A stretch of DNA of 34,633 nucleotides from Acholeplasma sp. (lineage in GTDB: Bacteria; Bacillota_I; Bacilli_A; Acholeplasmatales; Acholeplasmataceae). The DNA lies in assembly GCA_003605085.1 (NCBI GenBank), contig QZKD01000046.1, positions 1-34,633 of the forward strand, given 5' to 3'. Within the stretch, counting starts at the first letter, position 1. Every line of letters begins with the position of its first letter. The position numbers and the translations under genes are program-made. Below the pieces are notes generated by a model that saw only the letters and a list, made by a program, of their open reading frames with translations, made no database searches and was not told the origin of the DNA. Of the stretch, positions 7,359 through 16,313 are shown one piece after another.

Positions 7359-8213
7359 TTAATCGAGTAACTTCTTGACAGATTCCTTTTTAAAGGTATG
7401 CGTTACTTTCGTAAATTTTGTTTTCTTCATGATGCGGTAAATCTTACTTGCAGTCTTTTTTTGAATGACTTTGGTTCCCTTAATAAAGCCGGGAACATCG
7501 ACAAGTATTTTATCAATGAGGGGATATAGTTCATCATAACGAATAATTTTAATCTCATTATTTAAACGATAAAATACATAATCAAGGTGTGGTGGAAAGA
7601 CTGTGAGCGTATGTTCCTTCCATTCGATTCCGATGGTTAATTCGTTCTTTTCCGTGGCAAGAAAATGATACTTAGGTACATAGGTTTCAAGTTCTTTGTA
7701 GTAATTTTGGAGTTCTGCCATGTCATCTAAATAACGCAAAATTCCATTTAATTTTTCTTTATTTACGATGTGATAATCCTGCAATAAAATAGGATTCTTA
7801 TTGATATATGCCTTTTTAACCATATCAAAGACTTTCAAAACAACATCCATTTTGAAGGGGAGTACATCTTCAAACATTTCGTTATACACATGAAAGCCGA
7901 ATCGGTCTGAGACCTGCTTGACCATCTCAAAGAGGTGGCGTGCGAGGTAATCAGGGGTTAGAATTGGCATCTCTAAATGGAAGTTTAAGTCTAAAAATTT
8001 GGGTGATAAACGGTAAATATCAGGCACTTGGGATTTTGGTGTAATCAGAAACATCGCATCGTGCTGTAGACGTGGATGCGTGTAAATAAAGCGAACGCTG
8101 CGATCATCCATCTCGACACGAATGCCCTCAATACTTTCAAAATGAGCAATCAACTGTTCGATATCAATTTTACGCGTTTTTTCTTTAAAGAAATGAATAT
8201 TAAAAAGCGCCAT
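7359..8213 (-). CDS. Conserved-looking protein of unknown function, 284 aa
   Basis: I do not recognise this protein. It is soluble-looking, with no signal peptide or membrane segment. It is rich in aromatic and charged residues, with a lysine-rich basic C-terminus (about residues 245-284, KGTKVIQKKTASKIYRIMKKTK). The middle (about 120-180) is predicted helical; the first 75 residues (IEGIRVEMDDRSVRFIYTHP) and 195-235 look like beta strands. The ORF is certainly real: strong ribosome site (GAGGTGATG before ATG), clean coding character, and 36- and 9-base gaps to surE and the yczE-like gene. Its place between a 5'-nucleotidase and deoxynucleoside catabolic genes is the only functional hint. The basic tail could contact nucleic acid, but that is speculation. 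Confidence 0.7.
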   Translation of the reverse strand: MALFNIHFFKEKTRKIDIEQLIAHFESIEGIRVEMDDRSVRFIYTHPRLQHDAMFLITPKSQVPDIYRLSPKFLDLNFHLEMPILTPDYLARHLFEMVKQVSDRFGFHVYNEMFEDVLPFKMDVVLKVFDMVKKAYINKNPILLQDYHIVNKEKLNGILRYLDDMAELQNYYKELETYVPKYHFLATEKNELTIGIEWKEHTLTVFPPHLDYVFYRLNNEIKIIRYDELYPLIDKILVDVPGFIKGTKVIQKKTASKIYRIMKKTKFTKVTHTFKKESVKKLLD

Positions 8214-8249
8214 AGCATCACCTCATCCTGATATTAGTCTACCATATTT

Positions 8250-8984
8250 TTAAGATTCTTTCATGATTTGTTGAAGCCAAACATCATCGGTTCGATTGAT
8301 TTCAAGCGGAGTAATCGATATATATCCTTCATCAAATGCAACAACATCGCTATCTGGATCTTCTTGATAATGAATGATGGAACCTTTGATGTGATAAACA
8401 TCGGGTCGTTCACTTTTGACAAATTCAGCATGTTGATAACGTGATCCCATGCGAGTCATTTTAACCCCTTTAGGTCTTGCATAAATTTCTTTGGGAAAGT
8501 TTATATTTAAGATACCTGGACCCTCATATAGCTTCGCTTCAATGATCTCATCCATCAATTTGATCGTTTCATCATAGAGATAAGGTAAATTGGTGTTGTG
8601 TGCTGAAATCGCAATGGCATCAACACCTAAAACCTTGGCTTCAATTGCAGCTGCAACAGTTCCTGAATATAAGATATCTTTAGCGATATTTTGACCATAG
8701 TTAATGCCTGAGACCACAAGATCAAAATCCACATTAAATACTTTTAAACCCAAGCGTGTGGCATCTGTTGGTGTTCCATCGACCACCAGTGTCGCTGTAG
8801 AACCAAAAATAGGATCTGTCATAAAGGTTTCAATCCGACTACGAATCGTGATTGCTTGGCTTTTTGCACTTTGATGTGTTTTTGGTGCAGAAACATAGAT
8901 GTTCCCAAAAGGTGCTAAAGCACGTACTAAAATCGCCAAACCTTCTGCTTGGTATCCATCATCATTGACGACTAAAATATTCAT
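8250..8984 (-). CDS. surE: 5'/3'-nucleotidase SurE
   Basis: Metal-dependent nucleoside monophosphatase of 244 residues from the ATG at 8984. Ligands of the single metal site are all present: D8 and D9 in VVNDDGYQAEG, S39 in KTHQSAKS, and N95 in SGINYGQN. VDGTPTDATRLG (68-79) is also typical. A longer ORF upstream exists, but the ATG at 8984 has AGGAGG at good distance and matches the family start. The ileS stop and surE start overlap by one base (TAATG). SurE would dephosphorylate nucleotides to nucleosides, feeding DeoD and DeoC encoded downstream in the same run. Confidence 0.95.
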   Translation of the reverse strand: MNILVVNDDGYQAEGLAILVRALAPFGNIYVSAPKTHQSAKSQAITIRSRIETFMTDPIFGSTATLVVDGTPTDATRLGLKVFNVDFDLVVSGINYGQNIAKDILYSGTVAAAIEAKVLGVDAIAISAHNTNLPYLYDETIKLMDEIIEAKLYEGPGILNINFPKEIYARPKGVKMTRMGSRYQHAEFVKSERPDVYHIKGSIIHYQEDPDSDVVAFDEGYISITPLEINRTDDVWLQQIMKES

Positions 8985-11683
8985 TATTTTCCTCCTACCA
9001 CATCGTGGCAACGATCACATAGTCCATTTTCATGCACATGATCAACGATATTCCAACAACGATCACACGTGATTCCCTCTGCTAAAGACACAACTACAGA
9101 TAATTCTTTTCCTTCTTTTAGATCAACACTTGAGACGATGAGCACTTGATGAAGTTTCACCTCGAGTTTATGTATCGCATCGATATCTTCCTTGGGTAAG
9201 ACTAAATCGACTTTCGCCTGGAGGGATTTCCCGATGACTTTTTGTTCTCTGGCTTCTTCAAGTTTCTTCAAAACGACTTCTCTGATCCGATAAAACCGGT
9301 CAAATGCTTCAAGTAGAGCTTCATTTTGGTGAACATAGACTTCTGGCATGTCTTCAAGATAGACGTCTTCTAAATGTGCTGTTGGCAATGCCCAGTAGGC
9401 TTCTGATGTTGTATGTGGGATAATCGGTGTCAAAAGCTTCAATAGTCCCACAAGGATATCATAAATGGTGGATTGAACACTTCGTCTTTCAAAATCATCT
9501 TCTTTTAAGATATAGAGAATATCTTTAGTATAGTCTAGGTAATAGGCTGATAAATCATTGGTCATGAAAGGAACGACACAGCGATAGACACGATCAAACG
9601 CATAATTTTCATAGGCCTCAATGACCTCGCTGACAATTTTTTCATACTTGATCGTCATGACACGATTGAGATTCCCACGCATCGAATAACCGATGTAATC
9701 CTTCTCGGGATTAAAATCTGCAATATTGCCCAACATAAATCTAAACGTATTTCTGATCTTACGATACCCTTCAGCAATTTGATTCATCATATCATTGGAT
9801 ATTCTGACATCGGATTGGTAATCCACTGTCGCTACCCATAATCTAAGTAAATCTGCCCCTTGTTGTTTCATCACGACGAGTGGGTCGACCGTATTTCCTA
9901 AAGACTTACTCATCTTTCGTCCTTGACCATCAAGAACAAAACCATGAGAGACTACTTTTTTATAGGGAGCTTGGCTAAACGCAGCTACCCCTGTAATCAA
10001 CGATGAATTAAACCATCCGCGATATTGGTCTGAGCCTTCTAAATAAAGGTCAGATGGGTAGGGTAGACCACGTGATTCTAAGACTGAATGTGAAGTTCCT
10101 GAATCAAACCAGACGTCCATGATATCCGTTTCCTTGCGGAAATGACCATTGGGTGATCCCGGATGTTTAAATCCTTTGGGAAGTAAATCGATGGCTTCTC
10201 TTTCATACCAAATATCTGAACCATCAAGTTCGAAAAGATGAGCTACATGTTCTAAAACGTCTTTATCTAAGATGGCATCACCATTTTCAGCATAAAAGAC
10301 AGGGATAGGGACACCCCATGCTCTTTGACGTGAAATACACCAGTCTTCTCTTCCTGAAATCATATTGGAGATACGAACTTCACCCCAAATAGGAAGCCAA
10401 TCCACTTTTTTAACTTCATTAAGAAGATCTTGTTTTAACATATCTATCGAAGCAAACCACTGTGGGGTTGCTCTAAAAATGACGGGTTTTTTTGTTCTCC
10501 AATCGTGAGGATAGGAGTGGGTAAATGTTTGCGACTTTAAAAGAACACCTTTTTCTTCGAGTGCTTTCACAATCTCTTGGTTAGCTACTTCATAATACAT
10601 ACCTGCAAAAGGTCCTGCTTCTTCCATCATGTAACCGCGATCATCGACAGGACATAAAATATCTAAATTGTACTGTTTTCCTACACGGTAATCATCTTCC
10701 CCGTGGCCAGGTGCGGTATGAACGAGTCCTGTACCATCGGTATCTGTGACGTGTTCGCCAACAATGATCGGTGAAACGCGATCGTAGAGAGGATGTTTAT
10801 ACTGCTGATGTTCTAAATCCATTCCTTTGATGCGTCCTAAAACTTCAACATGTGTCCATTTCAATTCTTTAGATAAAGCATCAATGAGTGTTTCAGCAAC
10901 GACATATTTTTCATTGTTGACTTGAATGACTGCATATTGAAAGCGTGGATGAACGGAAATAGCCAGATTGGCTGGTAATGTCCATGGTGTAGTCGTCCAG
11001 ATCACAAAAGATGCATCCTTCAAAAGACCATCTCCATTGACGACAGGAAACTTCACATAAATGGATATCGACTGTTTATCTTGATACTCAATTTCAGCTT
11101 CAGCGAGTGCGGATTCCGATGAGGGTGACCAATAAACAGGCTTTAATCCTTTATAAATTAACCCACGATCTACCATTTTAGCAAAAATTCTCACTTGATG
11201 TGCTTCAAAATCTGGTGTATAGGTGATATAGGGTTCATCCCATTCACCTAATATACCTAGACGTTGAAATTGCACTTTTTGTTTATTTACTTGATCTTCA
11301 GCGTAGGCTTTACATAGTTTACGATATTCGACCAATGATAATTCTTTACGGTTCACACCTTTTTTGGTAAGTGCTGTTTCAATAGGTAATCCATGCGTAT
11401 CCCAACCAGGGATATAACGCACATGACGACCTTTCATGGTTTGATAACGCAAAACAAAATCCTTGAGGATCTTATTTAATGCATGTCCGATATGAATATC
11501 GCCATTGGCATAGGGAGGACCATCGTGCAAAACGAATGGTGTTTTTTCTTTGTTTTTTTCTAATACCTTTTTGTAGAGGTCCATCTCTTGCCATTTCGCT
11601 TGAAATTCAACCTCTCTCGTGCCAAGATTTCCCCGCATTTGGAAATCCGTTTTTGGCATGAGTAATGAGTCTTTATAGTCCAT
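8984..11683 (-). CDS. ileS: Isoleucyl-tRNA synthetase
   Basis: Class I synthetase, 899 residues, charging tRNA-Ile. HIGH lies at residues 64-67 (GDIHIGHALNK) and KMSKS at 590-594 (GRKMSKSLGN). The editing (CP1) domain shows TTPWTLPANL (231-240) and GTGLVHTAPGHGEDD (317-331). The C-terminal zinc knuckle CDRCW...CDRC is intact (about 873-895), as in the bacterial IleS1 type. The ribosome site is AAAGGAG. A complete T-box leader with an Ile (ATC) specifier precedes it, so expression should rise when uncharged tRNA-Ile accumulates. Seven further genes follow with almost no gaps, down to the terminator at 2861-2885. Confidence 0.98.
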   Translation of the reverse strand: MDYKDSLLMPKTDFQMRGNLGTREVEFQAKWQEMDLYKKVLEKNKEKTPFVLHDGPPYANGDIHIGHALNKILKDFVLRYQTMKGRHVRYIPGWDTHGLPIETALTKKGVNRKELSLVEYRKLCKAYAEDQVNKQKVQFQRLGILGEWDEPYITYTPDFEAHQVRIFAKMVDRGLIYKGLKPVYWSPSSESALAEAEIEYQDKQSISIYVKFPVVNGDGLLKDASFVIWTTTPWTLPANLAISVHPRFQYAVIQVNNEKYVVAETLIDALSKELKWTHVEVLGRIKGMDLEHQQYKHPLYDRVSPIIVGEHVTDTDGTGLVHTAPGHGEDDYRVGKQYNLDILCPVDDRGYMMEEAGPFAGMYYEVANQEIVKALEEKGVLLKSQTFTHSYPHDWRTKKPVIFRATPQWFASIDMLKQDLLNEVKKVDWLPIWGEVRISNMISGREDWCISRQRAWGVPIPVFYAENGDAILDKDVLEHVAHLFELDGSDIWYEREAIDLLPKGFKHPGSPNGHFRKETDIMDVWFDSGTSHSVLESRGLPYPSDLYLEGSDQYRGWFNSSLITGVAAFSQAPYKKVVSHGFVLDGQGRKMSKSLGNTVDPLVVMKQQGADLLRLWVATVDYQSDVRISNDMMNQIAEGYRKIRNTFRFMLGNIADFNPEKDYIGYSMRGNLNRVMTIKYEKIVSEVIEAYENYAFDRVYRCVVPFMTNDLSAYYLDYTKDILYILKEDDFERRSVQSTIYDILVGLLKLLTPIIPHTTSEAYWALPTAHLEDVYLEDMPEVYVHQNEALLEAFDRFYRIREVVLKKLEEAREQKVIGKSLQAKVDLVLPKEDIDAIHKLEVKLHQVLIVSSVDLKEGKELSVVVSLAEGITCDRCWNIVDHVHENGLCDRCHDVVGGK

Positions 11684-11899
11684 ACTAACACTCCTTTGTA
11701 TATAAAAATATCGCCCTTATTGCTAAGGACGAAAACATGTTCCGCGGTACCACCTTAGTTCTAGAGAATCTCTAGCCCTTCATTTTTAACGTTTGCTCGA
11801 AGGTGATACGCCTTAACCGAATGACTCTTGGGCTTACACCGTCCCCAATTCGCTAAAAGTGTCCGTTAGTTTGTTTGTCCTTCTCTTCGCAATCTTTAA
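11684..11899 (-). promoter_or_regulatory. T-box leader (tRNA-Ile sensing) of ileS
   Basis: The 216-base gap between sepF and ileS is filled by a T-box riboswitch. Reading on the minus strand: a GA-rich start of stem I (AGAGAAGGAC, about 11879-11888); the specifier ATC followed by A (codon at 11805-11807), which is an Ile codon; a stem III hairpin CTAGAG/CTCTAG (11761-11775); the conserved T-box core TGGTACCGCG (11743-11752) that pairs with the tRNA acceptor end; then the terminator at 11702-11731. All elements are in the expected order. I see no clear promoter; it may lie in the 3' end of sepF or transcription may read through from sepF. Confidence 0.95.
11702..11731 (-). terminator. Conditional terminator of the ileS T-box
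   Basis: CGTCCTTA/TAAGGGCG (11712-11719 with 11724-11731, one G-U pair) forms an 8-bp stem with a GCAA loop followed by ATATTTTTAT on the minus strand. The upstream arm can instead pair with AAGG next to the T-box core, giving the antiterminator. Confidence 0.88.
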
Positions 11900-12238
11900 T
11901 TATTCAACAATCTCTTTTAAGAAATCTTCCATGGTGCCATCATCATACACATCTTTCGTGGCAAACATGAAGACTTTTTCTTGAACATTGACGATCTCAC
12001 CTGCTAAAGCATAGGTGACTCCTGAGAAGAAGGCAATCGCTTTATTCGCTTGATCGATGTCAAGAAATTCAAAATTTATGATGAGTGGTTTTCCTGAAAT
12101 CAGTTGATCCGCCAGTCCTGTCAAATATTGATCCTCATCTGAGTTCAGTTTTTCAAAGACAATTTGTTCAGCTTTGGGAACCACTTTTTCTTCTTTTACT
12201 AAAACTTTTTTCTTATTGCTCTTTGCGAATAATCCCAT
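11900..12238 (-). CDS. sepF: Cell division protein SepF
   Basis: A 112-residue SepF, somewhat short for the family. A basic N-terminus (MGLFAKSNKKK) suits a membrane-binding amphipathic helix. The conserved core runs from about residue 38 to 110: LADQLISGKPLIINFEFLD, then DQANKAIAFFSGVTYALAGEI and EKVFMFATKDV. SepF tethers FtsZ filaments to the membrane and binds the FtsZ C-terminal peptide. It is 9 bases after yggS and has a strong GAGGAGG ribosome site. The order ftsZ-(ychF)-yggS-sepF-ileS is a condensed version of the classical Firmicutes cluster; ylmG, ylmH and divIVA are missing. ftsA is not in the window either. Confidence 0.93.
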   Translation of the reverse strand: MGLFAKSNKKKVLVKEEKVVPKAEQIVFEKLNSDEDQYLTGLADQLISGKPLIINFEFLDIDQANKAIAFFSGVTYALAGEIVNVQEKVFMFATKDVYDDGTMEDFLKEIVE

Positions 12239-12247
12239 AGAACCTCC

Positions 12248-12832
12248 TCAAATGAACTCGAGGAATTTACGACCAATTCTTAGATGGGTCGCATGATGTT
12301 TTAACGCGAGTTCGTAATCGTTTGTCATGCCCATGGAGCGAAAAGGAAGGTGATATGTATTGGCAAGTTCATCCAATTTTTGAAAAGCTTCTTCCGTTTT
12401 TAATGGGTCATCATCTTTCCCAATGGTCATCAAACCGATTATCTCTATTTTATCATAATTTTTAATATCATTAAAAAATTGGTTCAAATTTTCTCGTGCA
12501 ATCCCACTTTTTTGGTCTTCTTCGGTCAAATTGACTTGAATGAAACAGGGAAGTGGTTTTTCCCGATACTTTTGAATCACTTCAGCCAAAGAGGGTCGAT
12601 CCAATGTATGAAGGATATCAATTTCGTTTATCATCATTTTGACTTTATTAGTTTGAAGGTGACCGATGAAATGCCATGTGATGGAAAGATCGTTTAATTC
12701 TTCCATTTTTATAAGCATATCCTGCACCCGATTTTCACCAAAATCATGAACACCCTTGTGATATAATTTTCTGATCTGTTCTGATGTAAAATACTTTGAT
12801 GCACAGATCACTTTGGCTTGATCGGTAATCAT
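12248..12832 (-). CDS. yggS: YggS/PLPBP family PLP-binding protein (short)
   Basis: A pyridoxal-phosphate homeostasis protein with a single TIM-barrel domain. The PLP lysine is K14 in VICASKYFT. FGENRVQDM (about 31-39), WHFIGHLQTNKVK (53-65), LHTLDRPSLAEVI and IGLMTIGK are family signatures, as is SMGMTNDYELAL near the C-terminus. At 194 residues it is about 30 shorter than usual: the N-terminal helix found before the first strand is missing, and no in-frame upstream start rescues it. Its ATG overlaps the ychF stop as ATGA (12829-12832) with no visible ribosome site, so it appears to rely on coupling. Confidence 0.92.
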   Translation of the reverse strand: MITDQAKVICASKYFTSEQIRKLYHKGVHDFGENRVQDMLIKMEELNDLSITWHFIGHLQTNKVKMMINEIDILHTLDRPSLAEVIQKYREKPLPCFIQVNLTEEDQKSGIARENLNQFFNDIKNYDKIEIIGLMTIGKDDDPLKTEEAFQKLDELANTYHLPFRSMGMTNDYELALKHHATHLRIGRKFLEFI

Positions 12833-13926
12833 ACGTTGAAGCGGAAAAGCATAATGTCGCCATCTTGAACGAGATAATCTTTACCTTCAAGACGAACACG
12901 ACCATTTTCTTTAGCGAGTTGAGGTGTTTTATATTTGATCAAATCGTCATATGCTAAGGTCTCAGCTTTAATAAATCCACGTTCAAAATCCGAGTGAATG
13001 ATTCCTGCACATTGCGGAGCTTTCATACCGTTTTTAAATGTCCAGGCACGAACCTCGGGTTCACCTGCAGTAAAGTAGGTTTTTAATCCTAAAAGTTCAT
13101 AAGATTTTTCGATCACACGGTTAAGTCCTGATTGTTTAAGGCCATACGCTTCTAAAAAGTGGAGTTGTTCTTCCTTATCCAAAGAAGCAATTTCCATTTC
13201 TACTTGAGCAGAGATGAGTATCACTTCAGTGCCATCCGTTTTGGATTGATGGAGTAATGCTTGATAGTGACGATTACTTTCAGGATGATGAAGATCTTCT
13301 TCAGCCACATTAGCGACATAAATCATAGGTTTCATGGTTAGGAGATTAAAGTTTTTAATTGTTTTGAGTTCTTCTTCAGAAAAATCGAGTGTTCTTGGTG
13401 AGATTCCTTGATCAAGTGCATCTTTGATTTTCACCAAAACATCATACTCTTCAATCGCTTCTTTCACTTTCGCTTTCGCTTTTTTCTCAAGGCGTGAAAT
13501 CCTTTTATCCACTTGTTCTAAATCAGATAAAGAAAGTTCTATATTGATTGTTTCCACATCACGGATCGGATCAACCTCACCATCGACATGGGTGATATTG
13601 CTATCATCAAAACAACGAACGACTTGACAGATCGCATCGACTTCACGAATATGGGATAAAAACTGATTTCCTAAACCTTCACCTTTTGATGCACCGCGAA
13701 CGAGACCCGCGATATCGATGAATTCGTACGCTGTAGGAATCACTTTTTTGGGTTTATATATTTTTTCTAAGACATCTAATCTTGGATCTTGTACGTACAC
13801 AATACCCACATTGGGATCAATGGTCGCAAAAGGATAATTTGCTGCCAATGCTTCAGCTTTTGTGATGGCATTGAATAACGTGGATTTCCCAACATTAGGT
13901 AGTCCGACGATGCCTGCTTTTAACAT
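12829..13926 (-). CDS. ychF: Redox-regulated ATPase/GTPase YchF (Obg family, OLA1 type)
   Basis: A 365-residue P-loop protein. G1 is GLPNVGKS (8-15), G3 lies in IDIAGLVRGASKGEGLGN (about 70-87), and the altered G4 is NVAEED, the form linked to ATP preference in YchF/OLA1. A coiled-coil region (about 125-170) and a C-terminal TGS domain ending FERGFIKAETLAYDDL...VQDGDIMLFRFNV complete the usual architecture. It binds ribosomes and is tied to stress adaptation in other bacteria. The GGAAGGA ribosome site is 11-12 bases from ATG, slightly long. Placement between ftsZ and yggS is unusual compared with typical Bacilli; a terminator separates it from ftsZ. Confidence 0.96.
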   Translation of the reverse strand: MLKAGIVGLPNVGKSTLFNAITKAEALAANYPFATIDPNVGIVYVQDPRLDVLEKIYKPKKVIPTAYEFIDIAGLVRGASKGEGLGNQFLSHIREVDAICQVVRCFDDSNITHVDGEVDPIRDVETINIELSLSDLEQVDKRISRLEKKAKAKVKEAIEEYDVLVKIKDALDQGISPRTLDFSEEELKTIKNFNLLTMKPMIYVANVAEEDLHHPESNRHYQALLHQSKTDGTEVILISAQVEMEIASLDKEEQLHFLEAYGLKQSGLNRVIEKSYELLGLKTYFTAGEPEVRAWTFKNGMKAPQCAGIIHSDFERGFIKAETLAYDDLIKYKTPQLAKENGRVRLEGKDYLVQDGDIMLFRFNV

Positions 13927-13948
13927 GTATTTTCTATTCCTTCCAGTA

Positions 13949-13969
13949 AAAAAGGCTTGACGCCTTTTT
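13949..13969 (-). terminator. Intrinsic terminator of ftsZ
   Basis: The stem AAAAAGGC/GCCTTTTT (13949-13956 with 13962-13969) has a five-base loop and a T-run on the minus strand. The ftsZ stop codon (13968-13970) overlaps the base of the stem. The gap to ychF is only about 40 bases, so part of the ychF mRNA may come from read-through. Confidence 0.78.
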
Positions 13970-15119
13970 AAAATTTCCCTTTTTTAATCAACCATGAAGG
14001 AATATTGCGTTTCTTTCCTTCACCAGGTTGATGGGTGATCTCATCCTCTTCTTGCTCAACATAGGATTGATCTTTAAGCCCTTGGCGGGTGAGTTTAAGT
14101 TGTTCATCTGTTTTCTTGTTAAAGATTTCTGAAGCTAAATTTTCAATCGTGGAATCTTTAGCTTTGAGTTCATATCCAGTGGCGATCACGGTGACGATCA
14201 GTTCATCGTCTAAGTCTTGGTTGACCGTGGTTCCATAAATGATGTTAAGATCACGATCGGTGGCATTTCTGATTTCAGATAATGCTTGTTCCGTTTCAAA
14301 TAATGTGATATTCGTTCCTGAAGTAATATTTACAATGGCATCGGTTGCACCATCGATGGAGACTTCGAGAAGTTTAGAATGAATCGCTTTTCTCGCAGCT
14401 TCAATCGCACGTGTTTCACCTGAGGCAATCCCAATACCCATGAGGGCAGTCCCTTTATTTTCCATCACAGTTCTGACATCGGCAAAGTCCACGTTAATTA
14501 AACCTGGGATCGCGATGATTTCTGCAATTCCTTGAACACCTTGTCTTAAGACATTATCGGATTCTCTAAACGCATCAAGTAATTGTGTGGTTGGACCAGA
14601 GATGGCGAGTAACCGTTCGTTAGGGATGACAATCAGCGTATCTACATGAGGTTTTAATTCTTCAAGTCCATAGATGGCTGCTTGCATCCGGGCGGGTCCT
14701 TCAAATGCGAATGGTTTGGTGACTATCCCAATAGTCAAGCAACCCATTTCTTTCGCTTTTTTCGCAATAATAGGTGCAGCACCTGTTCCTGTTCCACCAC
14801 CCATACCTGCAGTGATGAAGACCATGTCTGCATCTTTTAAGACTTCTTCAATTTCTTCAATCGACTCTTCAGCCGCTTTTTTTCCAACTTCTTTTTTTGC
14901 TCCTGCACCAAGTCCACGCGTCAAATACTTTCCAAGTTGAACTCTGGTTTCCGCTTTGGATACTTTGAGGACTTGAGCATCCGTATTCATCGCGACAAAA
15001 ACAACGCCCTTGACGTCATTTTCAATCATACGGTTGATTGCGTTTCCTCCGCCACCACCGACACCGATGACTTTGATGATTGGTTTCTGGTTAAAATTAT
15101 CTTGTTCGCCGAAGACCAT
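13968..15119 (-). CDS. ftsZ: Cell division protein FtsZ
   Basis: Tubulin-like GTPase that builds the division ring; 383 residues. The N-terminal GTP-binding half shows [16 protein letters not shown] (about 17-32) and the tubulin signature [10 protein letters not shown] (about residues 107-116). The synergy region contains [12 protein letters not shown] short acidic linker ([12 protein letters not shown]) leads to the C-terminal peptide [13 protein letters not shown], matching the conserved tip that binds SepF and other anchors. SepF is encoded three genes downstream. The ribosome site is GAGGAGGG. Confidence 0.98.
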   Translation of the reverse strand: MVFGEQDNFNQKPIIKVIGVGGGGGNAINRMIENDVKGVVFVAMNTDAQVLKVSKAETRVQLGKYLTRGLGAGAKKEVGKKAAEESIEEIEEVLKDADMVFITAGMGGGTGTGAAPIIAKKAKEMGCLTIGIVTKPFAFEGPARMQAAIYGLEELKPHVDTLIVIPNERLLAISGPTTQLLDAFRESDNVLRQGVQGIAEIIAIPGLINVDFADVRTVMENKGTALMGIGIASGETRAIEAARKAIHSKLLEVSIDGATDAIVNITSGTNITLFETEQALSEIRNATDRDLNIIYGTTVNQDLDDELIVTVIATGYELKAKDSTIENLASEIFNKKTDEQLKLTRQGLKDQSYVEQEEDEITHQPGEGKKRNIPSWLIKKGKF

Positions 15120-15181
15120 AATTTACCCTCCTCATAGCACAATACTATTTTACAATAGTTTTTAATATAATTAAAGCACAA

Positions 15182-16297
15182 TCAACGTGATTTGAAATAA
15201 TTCGTTTTCTTCTTCATTTCATCACGGAAATCAAGAAGGCGATCTTCTTTGATCGCTTGTCTTATTTCTTGCATTAAATGCTTTAAATAAGCCAAATTTT
15301 GGTATGTCACTAAGCGCATTCCTAAAATCTCTTCACCTTTAAAGAGATGTCTGATGTATGACCTAGTATATTTTGAGATGGGTGTTTGAAGATTGGGATC
15401 TAGTGGACGAAAGTCTGTTTCATAGGTTTGATTCTTGATAACAATTTTACCTTCTGTCGTCAGTGCAGTCCCATGTCTTGCAATTCGTGTGGGGAGCACA
15501 CAATCAAACATGTCAATCCCATGAATCACATTCTCTACTAAATCATCGGGTGCTCCAACACCCATTAAATATCGAGGTTTATCAAAGGGAAGAATAGGAT
15601 TAAGAAATTGGGTGACTTCATACATTTCATGCTTGGTTTCTCCTACTGAAAGTCCCCCAATTGAGTATCCCGGGAAATCCATTTTAATGAGTTCTTCTGC
15701 ACAAAATTGGCGTAACTCCTTATTCAATCCACCTTGAACTATTCCAAAGATTGCTTGATCTGTAGTGAGTGCATCTTTTCCTCTTTTTGCCCAACGGAGT
15801 GTGCGTTCGACAGATTGTTTCATATACGTATCTGTTTCATAAGGAGGGGGACATTCATCAAAGCTCATGATGATATCTGCTCCTAATTTTTCTTGAATGT
15901 GGATTGAATCCTCAGGTGACATAAAGAGTGCTGAGCCATTCTTATGATGCTTAAAATGGACACCTTCTTCGGTGATTTTCCGCATGTCGGTCAGTGAAAA
16001 TACTTGATACCCACCACTATCAGTGAGTAATGCTCCATCCCACTGCATAAACCCTCGAATACCTCCATGCTGTTGAACTATATCTGCACCAGGTTGAAGC
16101 CATAAATGATACGTGTTCCCTAAAATTAGACCCTCAGAGACTTCTTTAATCTCTTCTGGGGTTAATGTCTTAACGGTTGCTTGTGTTCCTACAGGCATAA
16201 AAAAAGGCGTTTCAAAAACTCCATGAGGTGTCGTTAAGCGACCTAATCTCGCACCACTTTGTTTACAGACATGCACGACTTCAAAAGATATGCTCAT
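15182..16297 (-). CDS. tgt: tRNA-guanine transglycosylase lacking the zinc cysteines
   Basis: Enzyme that swaps G34 of GUN anticodon tRNAs for preQ1. From the ATG at 16297 (AAGGATGAG ribosome site) it is 371 residues, normal length. Catalytic parts are intact: D93 in [12 protein letters not shown] and the nucleophile D265 in [22 protein letters not shown] (214-220) keeps the valine of preQ1-type bacterial enzymes rather than the glycine of queuine-type ones. The striking change is in the zinc site. Where others have C-x-C-x2-C, this protein reads [19 protein letters not shown] (300-318), with no cysteine; only the histidine ligand (H317) remains. I rechecked this on the DNA (15361-15420); the reading frame is clean. 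The longer ORF start at 16357 would run through the promoter and is rejected. Confidence 0.95.
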   Translation of the reverse strand: MSISFEVVHVCKQSGARLGRLTTPHGVFETPFFMPVGTQATVKTLTPEEIKEVSEGLILGNTYHLWLQPGADIVQQHGGIRGFMQWDGALLTDSGGYQVFSLTDMRKITEEGVHFKHHKNGSALFMSPEDSIHIQEKLGADIIMSFDECPPPYETDTYMKQSVERTLRWAKRGKDALTTDQAIFGIVQGGLNKELRQFCAEELIKMDFPGYSIGGLSVGETKHEMYEVTQFLNPILPFDKPRYLMGVGAPDDLVENVIHGIDMFDCVLPTRIARHGTALTTEGKIVIKNQTYETDFRPLDPNLQTPISKYTRSYIRHLFKGEEILGMRLVTYQNLAYLKHLMQEIRQAIKEDRLLDFRDEMKKKTNYFKSR

Positions 16298-16313
16298 AAT
16301 CTCATCCTTTACC

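Noticed and set aside
14674-15137. Two plus-strand open frames opposite ftsZ
   Set aside because: They mirror the conserved glycine-rich FtsZ region and look like shadow frames.
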